Origin: an uncultured Eubacteriales bacterium
GTDB lineage: Bacteria; Bacillota; Clostridia; Christensenellales; UMGS416
Reading direction: 5' to 3'
Assembly (NCBI GenBank): GCA_900542005.1
Contig: UQLW01000013.1
Location: 9,710-73,709 of the forward strand
DNA: 64,000 nucleotides
A model generated the notes under the pieces. The model saw only the letters and a list, made by a program, of their open reading frames with translations. It did no database searches and was not told the origin of the DNA. Below are positions 8,566-19,475 of the stretch, in pieces; position 1 is the stretch's first letter, and every line of letters starts with the position of its first letter. The position numbers and the translations under genes were made by a program.

Positions 8566-8972
8566 TGCGGTATATCCCCCTTTTGCTTTTCCTTTTCGTC
8601 GATATACCGCCGCAGCTCCAGCAGGTCGTGGTCTGAAATGGTATGGTTATCATACAGCGAGGCGACCAGATGGCGTACCGAATTGCCGTGCAGCTTCCGT
8701 AGAAAGCTGGCGTTGGCCTCCTTCAGATAGGCTTCCTGGCTGATCACCACGTGATAATGGTTGGTTCGGCCTATTTTTTCCACACGGATAAAGCCGCGGT
8801 CGGTCAGCCTCGAAAGAAAATTCAGCACAGTGGTCAGCCCCCAGCTCTTTTTCCCCTCCAGGGCGGCCATAATCTGGCTGCTGGTCATGGCCTCCTGCTG
8901 GCTCCACAGCACCATCATGATGTCGAGCTCGGCGTCCGGCAGCTTCATGGCGGGCTCCTTGGCTTGCTTCAT
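8553..8972 (-). CDS. BlaI/MecI/CopY family transcriptional repressor
   Basis: A 139-residue winged-helix repressor. The N-terminus (LPDAELDIMMVLWSQQ) and the recognition-helix region (GLTTVLNFLSRLTDRGFI) match the Penicillinase_R family. The C-terminal half, with FLRKLHGNSVRHLVASLYD, is the dimerisation region. Start ATG 8970-8972 has GGAGGA six bases upstream. It is the first gene of an operon with an M56 protease and a DUF2079 protein, and the operator-like repeats in its promoter imply autoregulation. By analogy with BlaI/BlaR1 the protease would cleave this protein on signal. The cleavage site cannot be assigned from sequence. Confidence 0.92.
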   Translation of the reverse strand: MKQAKEPAMKLPDAELDIMMVLWSQQEAMTSSQIMAALEGKKSWGLTTVLNFLSRLTDRGFIRVEKIGRTNHYHVVISQEAYLKEANASFLRKLHGNSVRHLVASLYDNHTISDHDLLELRRYIDEKEKQKGDIPHWLL

Positions 8973-9001
8973 TTTTGCTCCTCCCTACGGATTTTTCTTA
9001 T

Positions 9002-9030
9002 ATTCTACACATGTCGAATATACATGTCAA
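9002..9030 (-). promoter_or_regulatory. Promoter and candidate operator of the BlaI-type operon
   Basis: On the minus strand, -35 TTGACA (9030-9025) and -10 TAGAAT (9007-9002) are separated by exactly 17 bases. Inside the spacer two ACATGT palindromes (9009-9014 and 9022-9027) sit 13 bases apart. BlaI-family operators are built from TACA/TGTA dyads, so a dimer bound here would block RNA polymerase. Confidence 0.75.
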
Positions 9031-9127
9031 TGGATTTTTGAAGCGCGGGATGCTAAAATAATGGAAAACAGATAGGATGCCGGCAGCGCTGAGCAGGCGC
9101 CCGGTATCGGTAAAAGGAGGGATGCCC

Positions 9128-9610
9128 ATGCGGAGGTCAGACAGACAGATCACCGAACCGGCCCGGATACACGCGATTGTAGAGGCCTGCGACGTATGCA
9201 GGCTGGGCCTGTGCGACGGCCGGACGCCCTATGTGGTTCCGATGAACTTTGGATACCGGTTTGATGAGAAGGAGCGGCTTACGCTGTACTTCCACTGCCA
9301 TGGGGAGGGGCAGCGGCTGTCCATGCTGCAGGCCAACCCCCGGGTATGCTTTGAGATGGATTGCGGCCACCGGCTGGTGGGCGGTGAAACCCCCTGCGGC
9401 TGCAGCATGGATTATGCCAGCGTGATCGGATATGGAACAGCGGAGGTGGTCCGCGAGCCGGAGGAAAAGCTGGAGGCGCTGGCGCTGATTACCGGACGGT
9501 TTTTCGATTTTTCGCCCCAGACGCTGGCAGCCATGGAGCACAGCGGCGTGATGGTGCTGAAGGTGACGGGCGATACCTATACCGCCAAGCAGCGGGGGAC
9601 GCAATTTTAA
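9128..9610 (+). CDS. PNPOx-fold (pyridoxamine 5'-phosphate oxidase-like / NimA-type) flavoprotein
   Basis: A 160-residue split-barrel protein. The segment IVEACDVCRLGLCDGRTPYVVPMNFGY is the characteristic N-terminus of the NimA-like PNPOx family. It is followed by LYFHCHGEGQRLSML and NPRVCFEMD, which line the FMN and phosphate region. The family binds flavin or haem and includes nitroimidazole reductases and many proteins of unknown substrate. The start is ATG 9128, because AAAGGAGG ends 7 bases before it. An ATG at 9122 would be too close. A weak extended -10 (TGCTAAAAT, 9051-9059) precedes it. The 38-base gap suggests cotranscription with the next gene. Confidence 0.85.
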   Translation: MRRSDRQITEPARIHAIVEACDVCRLGLCDGRTPYVVPMNFGYRFDEKERLTLYFHCHGEGQRLSMLQANPRVCFEMDCGHRLVGGETPCGCSMDYASVIGYGTAEVVREPEEKLEALALITGRFFDFSPQTLAAMEHSGVMVLKVTGDTYTAKQRGTQF

Positions 9611-9648
9611 GAAAACGAGCCGAAAGGACGGGGAGAGGAGCGGTAGCT

Positions 9649-10098
9649 ATGGCATGCAGAGATTGCGCGGAGTTTGAAATCTGGAAGGGAGAGGGATACT
9701 GTAACTACTTCCGGAAGAATACGGAGGGAAGCGACACCTGCTCCCACGATACCAGCGGAGGCGGAGGCTGCTATATTACCACCATCGTCTGCCACACCCT
9801 GGGCTATGCGGACGACTGCCCGCTTATGCAGACGCTGCGGCGCTTCCGGGCGGATACCCTGCAGAGAAAGCCGGAATACGCGGATATCCTGACGCAATAC
9901 GACCGGGTGGGCCCCCTGCTGAGCCGGCGCATCCAGCAGGATACCGAGCGGCTGGCGCTGGCGCGTGAAACCTATGACCAGTACCTGAAGCCGATAGCCG
10001 CGATGATCGACGGACGGCAGGAGCAGCAGGCGGTGGACCGGTACCGGAAGATGGTGGGCGAGCTGAGCCGGCGTTACGGGGTCTCCATGGCCGGCTGA
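9649..10098 (+). CDS. Cysteine-rich conserved protein of unknown function
   Basis: A 149-residue soluble protein. The N-terminus has a Cys cluster (CRDC at 3-6, CNYF, CSHD) suited to binding a metal. A GGGGCYITTIVCHTLGYADDC box near residues 38-58 follows, and then LMQTLRRFRADTL. The CYITT...DDC...LRRFRD pattern recurs in clostridial hypothetical proteins, sometimes called a CFI-box region, but no activity is established. The C-terminal half is helical and charged. ATG 9649 is preceded by GGGGAGAGGAG. The gene ends just before a strong terminator, so it probably closes a two-gene unit with the PNPOx-like protein. Confidence 0.75.
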   Translation: MACRDCAEFEIWKGEGYCNYFRKNTEGSDTCSHDTSGGGGCYITTIVCHTLGYADDCPLMQTLRRFRADTLQRKPEYADILTQYDRVGPLLSRRIQQDTERLALARETYDQYLKPIAAMIDGRQEQQAVDRYRKMVGELSRRYGVSMAG

Positions 10099-10140
10099 GG
10101 CCGCCGGTTCCAGGGCGCATAGGGGGGCAATAGGCCAAGG

Positions 10141-10171
10141 GCATCCCGCCGCAGCGCGGCGGGATGCTTTT
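10141..10171 (+). terminator. Intrinsic terminator after the Cys-rich protein gene
   Basis: Perfect 12-bp stem GCATCCCGCCGC / GCGGCGGGATGC closed by a three-base AGC loop, followed by TTTT. It lies 43 bases after the stop codon and just before the GH3 ribosome site. Confidence 0.85.
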
Positions 10172-10199
10172 AGGCGCCGGTTTTCAGGAAGGAGCACAG

Positions 10200-12650
10200 A
10201 TGAAGGCTATCGATTCGCTGGTGGAGCAGCTAACCCTCCAGGAGAAGGCCGCGCTTTTGGAGGGATACCATACCTGGATGACCCACGCGATCCCCAGGCT
10301 GGGTATTGACGCGGTTTATATGACGGACGGGCCGCTGGGCGTGCGGAAGAAGCGCAGCGTCCATGGCAGCGGGGTTATGGGGTTGGGCGGCACCCTGCCC
10401 TCCACAGCCTTTCCAGCGCCGGCAGCACTGGCCTGCGGCTGGGACCGGCGCCTGGCGGAGCAGGTTGGGAGCGCCATTGCCAAGGAATGCCGGGCCTATG
10501 ATGTGCAGATTCTGCTGGCGCCGGGAATCAATTTGAAGCGCGATCCCCGATGCGGCAGGAATTTTGAATATTTCTCAGAGGATCCGCTGCTGGCCGGAGA
10601 GCTGGGCGCGGCCTATTGCCGCGGCGTCGAGGGCGAAGGCGTGGCTGCCTGCGTGAAGCATTTTGCCCTGAATAACAGCGAGAATTACCGGTATATGGGC
10701 GATTCGGTGGTGGATGAGCGGGCGGCCCGCGAGATGTACCTGAAGGCCTTTGAAATTGCCATTGCCAAGGGGCGGCCCCGGACGGTTATGTGCGGCTATA
10801 ACAAGATAAACGGCGTGCACTGCTCGGAAAACCCCTGGCTGCTTACCGATGTGCTGCGCAGGCAGTGGGGTTTTTCCGGGCTGGTCATGACCGACTGGGG
10901 CGCGACCCGCGACCGGGTGGCCGGGGTGAAGGCGGGCCTTGACCTGGACATGCCCGGTGGGATATGGCATAACCGCAGAAGCCTATTGCGGGCTGCGGGG
11001 GATGGGCGGCTGCCGGCCGGGGCGCTGGACGCTTCCGTACGCCGGGTGTTGGAGCTGGTGGCATCATTGACGGAGCAGCCCCGAGGGCAGGAGCCCATGG
11101 AGCCGCTGCTCAAGGCGCACCACGAGCTGGCGGTGGAGACGGCCTGCCAGTGCGCGGTGCTGCTGCAAAACGATGGGATCCTGCCGCTGGACCCCCAAAA
11201 CAAGGTGCTGGTGGCCGGACGGATGTTCGAGCGGATGCGGTACCAGGGCGCGGGCAGCAGCGCGCTGCGGCCCGCCCGGCTCGTGTCGCCCAGGGATGCC
11301 TTTGACCAGGCTGGCATTGCCTACGATTATGTACGGGGATACCGGACAAGAGAGGGCCGCGTGGATCCCTCCCTGGTGCAAGAGGCGCTTCGCGCGGCCA
11401 AGGGATATGGCACGGTGCTGGTTTTCGCCGGGCTGACGGAGCTATATGAGAGCGAGGGCTATGACCGCAGGGATCTCAGGCTGCCGGCCAATCAAATCGC
11501 CCTCATCGAGGCGCTGGCCCAGGCGGGCAAGCGGATCGTGCTGGTGCTTTTTGGCGGCGCGGCGGTGGAGCTGCCCTTTGCCGGGCGGGTTGCGGCGGTG
11601 CTGGCCATGACGCTGCCCGGCCAGGGCGGCGGCGAGGCGGCGCGCCGCCTGCTCTTTGGCGAGGCCAATCCCTGCGGCAAGCTCAGCGAAACCTGGATGC
11701 GAAGCACCGGGGATATCCCCTTTGGCGAAGCGTTTGGGCGGCGGAAGATCGAGATCTACAGGGAAAACATCTTCATGGGCTACCGCTTCTATGACGAAGC
11801 GCCGGAGCGGATCCGCTATCCCTTTGGGCACGGCCTGTCCTATACCTGCTTCGCTTACCGCGACCTGACGGTATCGCAGCAGGCGGATGGGGTGGAGGCT
11901 TCGCTGACGGTGGAGAATACCGGCGGCCGCGCGGGAGCGGAGATTGTGCAGCTCTATGCCGGACGCAATGCGAACAGCGCGGTGTTCAAGGCGGTTAAGC
12001 AGCTGTGCGCCTTTGAGAAAGTATACCTTAAGCCTGGCGAGCGCCGGCGCGTGACGCTGCGCTTCTCCCGGGAGCAGCTGGCCTATTATCATACCGGCCT
12101 TGGCCGGTGGGTACTGGAGCCGGGCGTATATCCCCTGTGGGCGGGCGCTTCCAGCCAGGCGCTGAAGCTAAAGGGCGAGGTAACCATCGCCGGCGGCGAG
12201 GCGGCCGCCAGCCCCTACAGCGCAGCGGCAACAGCGGCCTATAGGCAGATTACCCGCTGTGAAATCTCCGATGCCATCATGGCGCAAACGCTTCAGGGCG
12301 AGCTGCCGAAGGAGCCGCCGGTTACGCCCTATACCCTGGAATCGCCGCTGGAGGACTACCAAAACAGCCGGTGGGGGCGCTTTGTCTACCGCATCGCCGA
12401 GTGGGTGGTTTCGCTGCAGGCCAGGGTGATCCGGCGTATGCCGGAGGGCGAGGCCAGGGAGGCTGAGATCCGGAATTACCGGTTTGTCCGGGCCCTTATG
12501 CCAAGGAATTCCCCCCGCTCCCTGGTGCAGAGCGGCGGCGGCATGGTCCAGATGAACGCGGCCCATGCGCTGGTGGCCCTGGCCAATGGGCACCCTTTCC
12601 GGGCCTTGCGGGCGCTTTTACACCGGGAGAGCCCGCGCAGGCGTCCCTAG
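10200..12650 (+). CDS. Glycoside hydrolase family 3 (beta-glucosidase type)
   Basis: An 817-residue retaining glycosidase that releases terminal beta-linked sugars from oligosaccharides or glycosides. It lacks a signal peptide, so it should be cytoplasmic and would need imported substrate. The N-terminal barrel contains YMTDGPLGVR, the GH3 signature KRDPRCGRNFEYFSEDP near residues 110-126 and the nucleophile aspartate in VMTDWGATRD (about D231). The alpha/beta sandwich follows, then YPFGHGLSYT (about 540-549) and an Fn3-like domain. A helical tail of about 130 residues extends past the Fn3 domain. ATG 10200 has AAGGAG five bases upstream. The ORF could start 36 bases earlier, but that would lie in the terminator. 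No transporter or regulator is adjacent, so specificity is undetermined. Confidence 0.93.
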   Translation: MKAIDSLVEQLTLQEKAALLEGYHTWMTHAIPRLGIDAVYMTDGPLGVRKKRSVHGSGVMGLGGTLPSTAFPAPAALACGWDRRLAEQVGSAIAKECRAYDVQILLAPGINLKRDPRCGRNFEYFSEDPLLAGELGAAYCRGVEGEGVAACVKHFALNNSENYRYMGDSVVDERAAREMYLKAFEIAIAKGRPRTVMCGYNKINGVHCSENPWLLTDVLRRQWGFSGLVMTDWGATRDRVAGVKAGLDLDMPGGIWHNRRSLLRAAGDGRLPAGALDASVRRVLELVASLTEQPRGQEPMEPLLKAHHELAVETACQCAVLLQNDGILPLDPQNKVLVAGRMFERMRYQGAGSSALRPARLVSPRDAFDQAGIAYDYVRGYRTREGRVDPSLVQEALRAAKGYGTVLVFAGLTELYESEGYDRRDLRLPANQIALIEALAQAGKRIVLVLFGGAAVELPFAGRVAAVLAMTLPGQGGGEAARRLLFGEANPCGKLSETWMRSTGDIPFGEAFGRRKIEIYRENIFMGYRFYDEAPERIRYPFGHGLSYTCFAYRDLTVSQQADGVEASLTVENTGGRAGAEIVQLYAGRNANSAVFKAVKQLCAFEKVYLKPGERRRVTLRFSREQLAYYHTGLGRWVLEPGVYPLWAGASSQALKLKGEVTIAGGEAAASPYSAAATAAYRQITRCEISDAIMAQTLQGELPKEPPVTPYTLESPLEDYQNSRWGRFVYRIAEWVVSLQARVIRRMPEGEAREAEIRNYRFVRALMPRNSPRSLVQSGGGMVQMNAAHALVALANGHPFRALRALLHRESPRRRP

Positions 12651-12779
12651 CGAAACAGGGCGGAAGGCAAAAAGACGGCTGCGGCGGGCCGGGGAAATGG
12701 GCAGGTATTCCCTCCGGCCGTTGCCCATAGGCCCCGCGGCGGATAAGGCCGTTAATGCGGGCATAAAAAACCAACAGGA

Positions 12780-12810
12780 AAGCCCGGACCTGTGCTGAAG
12801 GTCCGGGCTT
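12780..12810. terminator. Bidirectional terminator hairpin between GH3 and GNAT genes
   Basis: An 11-bp perfect stem AAGCCCGGACC / GGTCCGGGCTT with a nine-base loop lies between two convergent genes. An A-rich tract (AAAAAA) lies close upstream on the plus strand. This gives a T-tract for transcripts arriving from the right. Confidence 0.7.
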
Positions 12811-12831
12811 ATGATATCCTCAGTTTACAAT

Positions 12832-13305
12832 CTAGAGCAGGCTGAGCTTCATGGGGGTATAGGCGGGCTTTTTTACCGCAAAGCCCAGCGCTTCATAGAG
12901 CGGCCGCCCCTGTTCTGTAGCGGAAAGCTCCAAGCTGCTCAAGCCGCGGCGGCGGGCTTCGTCAATCAGCATTTCCATGCCGCGGCGGGCAAGGCCGCGG
13001 CGGCGGTAAGCGGGCAGGGTATAGACGTTCATGATAACGCCGGTTTTGCCTGTAGGGAATGCAAGGTTGGCGGGCTTTTCCGTTATCACGAGGCAGGCGG
13101 TGGATACGGCGCGGGAGCCCTCCATGGCCAGGACGGCGACAAGAGTAGAGCCCAGCGCGCGGGGGAAGTAGCTTGATAACTGCTGGCGGAGGAGCGAACG
13201 GGCATCAGGATCGAGACCGCCGTGGTCTTCCTCCAGGTAAGCAAGGCGCAGGCGGATCAGCGTATCCGCATCCTCTCGTGCGGCGAACCGATGGGTTATA
13301 CACAT
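12832..13305 (-). CDS. GNAT family N-acetyltransferase
   Basis: A 157-residue acetyl-CoA-dependent acyltransferase of unknown substrate. The acetyl-CoA pyrophosphate loop is visible as YRRRGLARRGMEMLIDEARRRG near residues 100-121, preceded by the beta-4 strand TGVIMNVYTLP. The C-terminal motif is ELSATEQGRPLYEALGF, with the Tyr expected to act as general acid. I choose ATG 13303-13305, which has AAAGGAG six bases upstream, over an in-frame start 24 bases earlier. The gene lies 11 bases after the RluA-type gene and is probably cotranscribed with it. Confidence 0.9.
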   Translation of the reverse strand: MCITHRFAAREDADTLIRLRLAYLEEDHGGLDPDARSLLRQQLSSYFPRALGSTLVAVLAMEGSRAVSTACLVITEKPANLAFPTGKTGVIMNVYTLPAYRRRGLARRGMEMLIDEARRRGLSSLELSATEQGRPLYEALGFAVKKPAYTPMKLSLL

Positions 13306-13316
13306 GAGAAACTCCT

Positions 13317-14174
13317 TTACAGCGGGCACTTAGCCGGGAATCTTGCCGGTGAAATAAGACGCAGGCCGGCAACCTCCGACAGCGCCGGCGGCACCTCTGC
13401 GGGAAAGGCCAGGGACACGGCCCAAAGCAGCGGATGGGAGAAGCCGCTGCGGCGGTTCAGGGCGCGGTCGCCATAGAGGTCATCCCCCAGCAGCGGATAG
13501 CCTAAATAGGCGAGATGGGCGCGGATCTGATGGGTGCGGCCTGTGAAAAGGTCCACCTTCAGCCGGCTGAGGGCCTCATCGGAGGCTACGAGCTGATACC
13601 CTGTGACGATCTCCCGGGCTCCGGGGCAGGGCGAGGCCAGCACGCGCACACGGGAGGCCTCCGCATCCTTGACCAGATAGGCTGAGCGCCGTGCGCTGGG
13701 GGGCTCCGGACGCCCACGGACGATGCATTCATATTGCTTTTGCAGGCTGTGGGCCCGGATCAGGCCGCCCAGGGCCTGCTCCGCTTCGCCATCCAGGGCA
13801 AAAAGCAGCACGCCGCCGGTATACACATCCAAGCGGTGGACCGGGCGGGCCTGCGGATAGCCACCCCGCTGCAAAAGCGCCGTCACCGTCAGCCCGGGCG
13901 CATCGCATACCGCCAGGCCGGGCGGCTTTTCCAGGGCCAGCACCCTGCGCCCGGCGAAGAGCGGCGCGGGAAGGGCGGGCGCCAGCCGGGCAGGCAGATA
14001 GACCGCTACATGGTCGCCGGGAGAGAGGGCGATGTTCTCCCGCGTCCTGCGCCCGTTGACCTTGACCTGCCCCTGGCGGATCAGGTTGCCCGCAGCCTGG
14101 TTCTTCAGGTTCAGCTGGCGCAGCAGCGCGGCTTTCAGCGACTGCCCCGCCGCCTGCTGGGTGAATTCTTCCAT
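13317..14174 (-). CDS. RluA family RNA pseudouridine synthase
   Basis: Converts uridine to pseudouridine in rRNA or tRNA (285 aa). An N-terminal S4 RNA-binding domain covers roughly residues 10-70 (LNLKNQAAGNLIRQGQVKVNGRR). The catalytic domain has the HRLDVYTGGVLLFA motif, whose Asp is the nucleophile of the family, and FTGRTHQIRAHLAYLGYPLLGDDLYG near the C-terminus. This is the RluD/RluC-type arrangement, but the target uridine cannot be predicted. ATG 14172-14174 follows GGAGG by six bases. A longer in-frame start at 14204 would overlap the promoter and lacks a ribosome site. Confidence 0.92.
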   Translation of the reverse strand: MEEFTQQAAGQSLKAALLRQLNLKNQAAGNLIRQGQVKVNGRRTRENIALSPGDHVAVYLPARLAPALPAPLFAGRRVLALEKPPGLAVCDAPGLTVTALLQRGGYPQARPVHRLDVYTGGVLLFALDGEAEQALGGLIRAHSLQKQYECIVRGRPEPPSARRSAYLVKDAEASRVRVLASPCPGAREIVTGYQLVASDEALSRLKVDLFTGRTHQIRAHLAYLGYPLLGDDLYGDRALNRRSGFSHPLLWAVSLAFPAEVPPALSEVAGLRLISPARFPAKCPL

Positions 14175-14194
14175 ATGCCACCTCCACGGTATCC

Positions 14195-14223
14195 ATTGTA
14201 GCATTTTCCCAAATCCTCGGCAA
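14195..14223 (-). promoter_or_regulatory. Sigma-A-type promoter for the RluA-type gene
   Basis: Minus-strand -35 TTGCCG (14223-14218), 17-base spacer, -10 TACAAT (14200-14195), ending about 20 bases before the chosen start codon. Confidence 0.7.
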
Positions 14224-14290
14224 GCGGGTCTAGCCAGAGGCGCTTTAGTGTGTTAAAATAAACCCAAAGGCTCAGATGGGAGGCATGGAT

Positions 14291-14599
14291 ATGGACTATC
14301 AGCCCGTGGTGAAAAATGAGGAGACAGACCGGCTTTTTGAAGGGATTCTGCGGCTAAGCTCCCTGGAGGAGTGTTATCGCTTCTTTGAAGATCTGTGTAC
14401 GATTAAGGAGATCTGCTCCATGGCGCAGCGCCTGGAGGTGGCCGCCATGCTGAAGGAGGGCGTAACCTATCACGAGATTGTGGAAAAGACGGGCGCCAGC
14501 ACCGCGACCATCAGCCGCATCAACCGCTGCCTCACCTATGGAACCGGGGGCTATAACCGGATCCTGAAGCGCCTGGAAGAGAACGGGGAAGGGAAATAG
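14291..14599 (+). CDS. YerC/YecD family TrpR-like DNA-binding protein
   Basis: A 102-residue regulator with a TrpR-superfamily helix-turn-helix. The segment FFEDLCTIKEICSMAQRLEVAAMLKEGVTYHEIVEKTGASTATISRINRCL spans about residues 30-80, and the recognition helix is GASTATISRINR. In other Bacillota YerC-type genes sit next to pcrA, as here. The ligand and targets are unknown. ATG 14291 is preferred because GGGAGG ends seven bases upstream. Two earlier in-frame ATGs are too close to it or have no ribosome site. A weak promoter (TAGCCA-17-TAAAAT, 14231-14259) is possible. Confidence 0.88.
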   Translation: MDYQPVVKNEETDRLFEGILRLSSLEECYRFFEDLCTIKEICSMAQRLEVAAMLKEGVTYHEIVEKTGASTATISRINRCLTYGTGGYNRILKRLEENGEGK

Positions 14600-14604
14600 A
14601 GAGA

Positions 14605-16842
14605 TTGAACCGTACAATATTGGATAAACTAAACGATGAGCAGCGCAAGGCGGTCCTGGCGACCGAGGGGCCGCTGCTCATTCTTGCGGGCGCCGGCTCC
14701 GGCAAGACCCGCACGCTGACGGCGCGCATCGCCCATCTTATCGACCAGGGCGTTTCGCCCTATGAGATCCTGGCCATCACCTTCACCAACAAGGCGGCCG
14801 GGGAAATGCGCACCCGCATTGAGGACCTGGTGGGCGAGGCGGCTCAGCGCATGTGGATCTATACCTTCCACGCCATGTGCGTGCAGATACTGCGGCGCAA
14901 CCTGGACCGGCTGCCGGGCTATACCCGCTGGTTCTCCATCTATGACGACGACGACTCCCAGACGGTGATCAAGGCATGCCTGAAGGAGCTGGGGATGAAC
15001 GACCAGTATTACAAGCCCCGGTCCATGCTGGCCTTTATCTCCGACTGCAAGAACCAGCTCAAGAGCCCGGAGGAGGCGGCTAAGGGCATGCAGGGCCGCG
15101 ACCAGCGGGCCGACCAGCTGGTCGCCCTCTATAAGCTTTATGAGGAGAAGGTGCGCGCAGCCAACGCCCTGGATTTTGACGATATCCTGGTGCGGACACT
15201 GGAGCTGTTCGTGGAATGCCCCGATGTGCTGGGGTATTATCAGAACCGGTTCCGCTATATCCATGTGGACGAGTATCAGGATACCAATATGGTTCAGTAC
15301 GAGTTGGTCCGTGCGCTGGCGGGGATCCACGGCAACCTGTGCGTGGTGGGCGACGATGACCAGTCTATCTATGGCTGGCGCGGGGCCGATATCCGCAATA
15401 TTCTGGAATTTGAGAAGGACTTCGCCAACGCCCAGGTGATCCGGCTGGAGCAGAACTACCGCTCGACCAGCACGATCCTGGACGCAGCCAACGCGGTGAT
15501 CGCCCATAATGTGGGGCGGAAGGAGAAGACCCTCTGGAGCGAGCGGGGCCAGGGCGAAGCCCTGCGCTATTACCAGGCGCCCGGGGACCGGGAGGAGGCG
15601 GCCTATATCTGCCGCACCATCCAGGAGCTGCTCAGCCGCTACACGCTCAGCGACATGGCGGTGCTCTACCGCACCAACGCCCAGAGCCGCGTGCTGGAGG
15701 AAACGCTGATGCGCTCGCGCATCGCCTACCGCATGGTGGGCGGCCTGCGCTACTATGACCGCAAGGAGGTCAAGGATCTGACCGCCTATCTCCGGCTGAT
15801 CATCAACCCCAGCGACGACGTGAGCTTTGCCCGTATCGTCAACATGCCCCGGAGGGGGATCGGCGAGGCCACCGTGACGGCGGTGCGGCAGGCCGCTGCC
15901 CGGGATGGCCGCGGGATTATGGATTTTATCTGCGACAGCGAGGCTGTAGCCGCAGTAGCCAGCCGCGCGGCGAAGAAGCTGAAGGATTTTGGCGAGCTTA
16001 TCGCCGAGATGAAGACCCAGGCCGGGGATATGAGCCCGGTGGAGTTCGTCAAGCTGGTGCTGGACCGCTCGGGCTACGAGCAGATGCTCACCGATGAGGA
16101 CACCGATGAGGCGCGGGGCCGGCTGGAAAACCTGGGCGAATACCTCAGCGCGGTGGAGCAGTATATGGCGACCGCGGAGGCGCCGAACCTGGAGGACTTC
16201 CTGCAGAACGTCGCTCTGGCCAGCGACTGGGACAAAACCGAGGGCCAGGAGCGGGCCATCACCCTGATGACCATGCATTCGGCCAAGGGGCTGGAATATC
16301 CGGTGGTCTTTGTGATCGGCATGGAGGAGGGCCTTTTCCCCCACCAGCGGGCGCTGATCGATATGGATCAGATGGAGGAGGAGCGGCGGCTTTGCTATGT
16401 GGCGATCACCCGGGCCAAGGATCTGCTCTTTTTGACCAGCGCCACCCAGCGGATGCTGTTCGGCACAACCCAGTATAACGCGCCGTCGCGCTTCCTGCGG
16501 GAGATACCGGGGCGGCTGATCCAGCAGGAGGGGCTGGGCGAAACGCCCAAAGAGAGCCGGAAGCCGGCCAAGCCCCAAAGCAAGCCGGCCGCGCCCGGCG
16601 GGCTGCGCGGCGGTGGCCTGGGCGGCGGCGTATCCAGCATGAAGCGGCCCCAGGCTGCCGGCGGCGAACGGCTTTCCCCTGGCGATAAGGTGCTTCATCC
16701 GACCTTTGGCGAAGGGACCATCATCGCGGCGGAGGGCCCGGCAGGACGGCGCAATGTGACGGTTGCCTTTGCCGGCAAGGGGATCAAGCTGCTGAACGAG
16801 GCCTTCGCGCCCATGAAAAAGATCACGAAAGAAGGGGACTAA
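14605..16842 (+). CDS. pcrA: ATP-dependent DNA helicase PcrA/UvrD
   Basis: SF1A 3'-5' DNA helicase (745 aa) used in nucleotide excision repair, replication-fork clearing and plasmid replication. Walker A is AGAGSGKT (residues 28-35). Further motifs are VDEYQDTN, VGDDDQSIYGWRGAD, LEQNYRS, and in domain 2B/2A MTMHSAKGLEYPVVFVIGMEEGLFPH and LCYVAITRA. The C-terminal Tudor-like RNA polymerase-binding region is recognisable from GDKVLHPTFGEGTI to the end. The start is TTG, six bases after the yerC stop, with only a modest GAAGGGA ribosome site. ligA follows by three bases, the standard Bacillota pcrA-ligA pair. Confidence 0.97.
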   Translation: MNRTILDKLNDEQRKAVLATEGPLLILAGAGSGKTRTLTARIAHLIDQGVSPYEILAITFTNKAAGEMRTRIEDLVGEAAQRMWIYTFHAMCVQILRRNLDRLPGYTRWFSIYDDDDSQTVIKACLKELGMNDQYYKPRSMLAFISDCKNQLKSPEEAAKGMQGRDQRADQLVALYKLYEEKVRAANALDFDDILVRTLELFVECPDVLGYYQNRFRYIHVDEYQDTNMVQYELVRALAGIHGNLCVVGDDDQSIYGWRGADIRNILEFEKDFANAQVIRLEQNYRSTSTILDAANAVIAHNVGRKEKTLWSERGQGEALRYYQAPGDREEAAYICRTIQELLSRYTLSDMAVLYRTNAQSRVLEETLMRSRIAYRMVGGLRYYDRKEVKDLTAYLRLIINPSDDVSFARIVNMPRRGIGEATVTAVRQAAARDGRGIMDFICDSEAVAAVASRAAKKLKDFGELIAEMKTQAGDMSPVEFVKLVLDRSGYEQMLTDEDTDEARGRLENLGEYLSAVEQYMATAEAPNLEDFLQNVALASDWDKTEGQERAITLMTMHSAKGLEYPVVFVIGMEEGLFPHQRALIDMDQMEEERRLCYVAITRAKDLLFLTSATQRMLFGTTQYNAPSRFLREIPGRLIQQEGLGETPKESRKPAKPQSKPAAPGGLRGGGLGGGVSSMKRPQAAGGERLSPGDKVLHPTFGEGTIIAAEGPAGRRNVTVAFAGKGIKLLNEAFAPMKKITKEGD

Positions 16843-19288
<2,446 letters not shown>

Positions 19289-19410
19289 AGCCCCGGCGGC
19301 TTTGATCTTCTTTGCTTTTTCATTTTTTCGTCAGGCGGCGTATCGGGGCTGTGGCGCGCTTATTCCTGGCGGACGCTTTGCGCAAAAATACCAAGAATGA
19401 TGGGCCCTCC

Positions 19411-19440
19411 TTTACCGGGGCGGGCTATGTATGATATAAT
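19411..19440 (+). promoter_or_regulatory. Candidate promoter of the yicC-led cluster
   Basis: -35 TTTACC (19411-19416), 18-base spacer, -10 TATAAT (19435-19440), about 35 bases before the yicC start. It is the only good promoter seen before the long co-directional run that follows. Confidence 0.6.
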
Positions 19441-19475
19441 AATAGACCATTCGAGGAAACGGATGGGAGGAAGCT

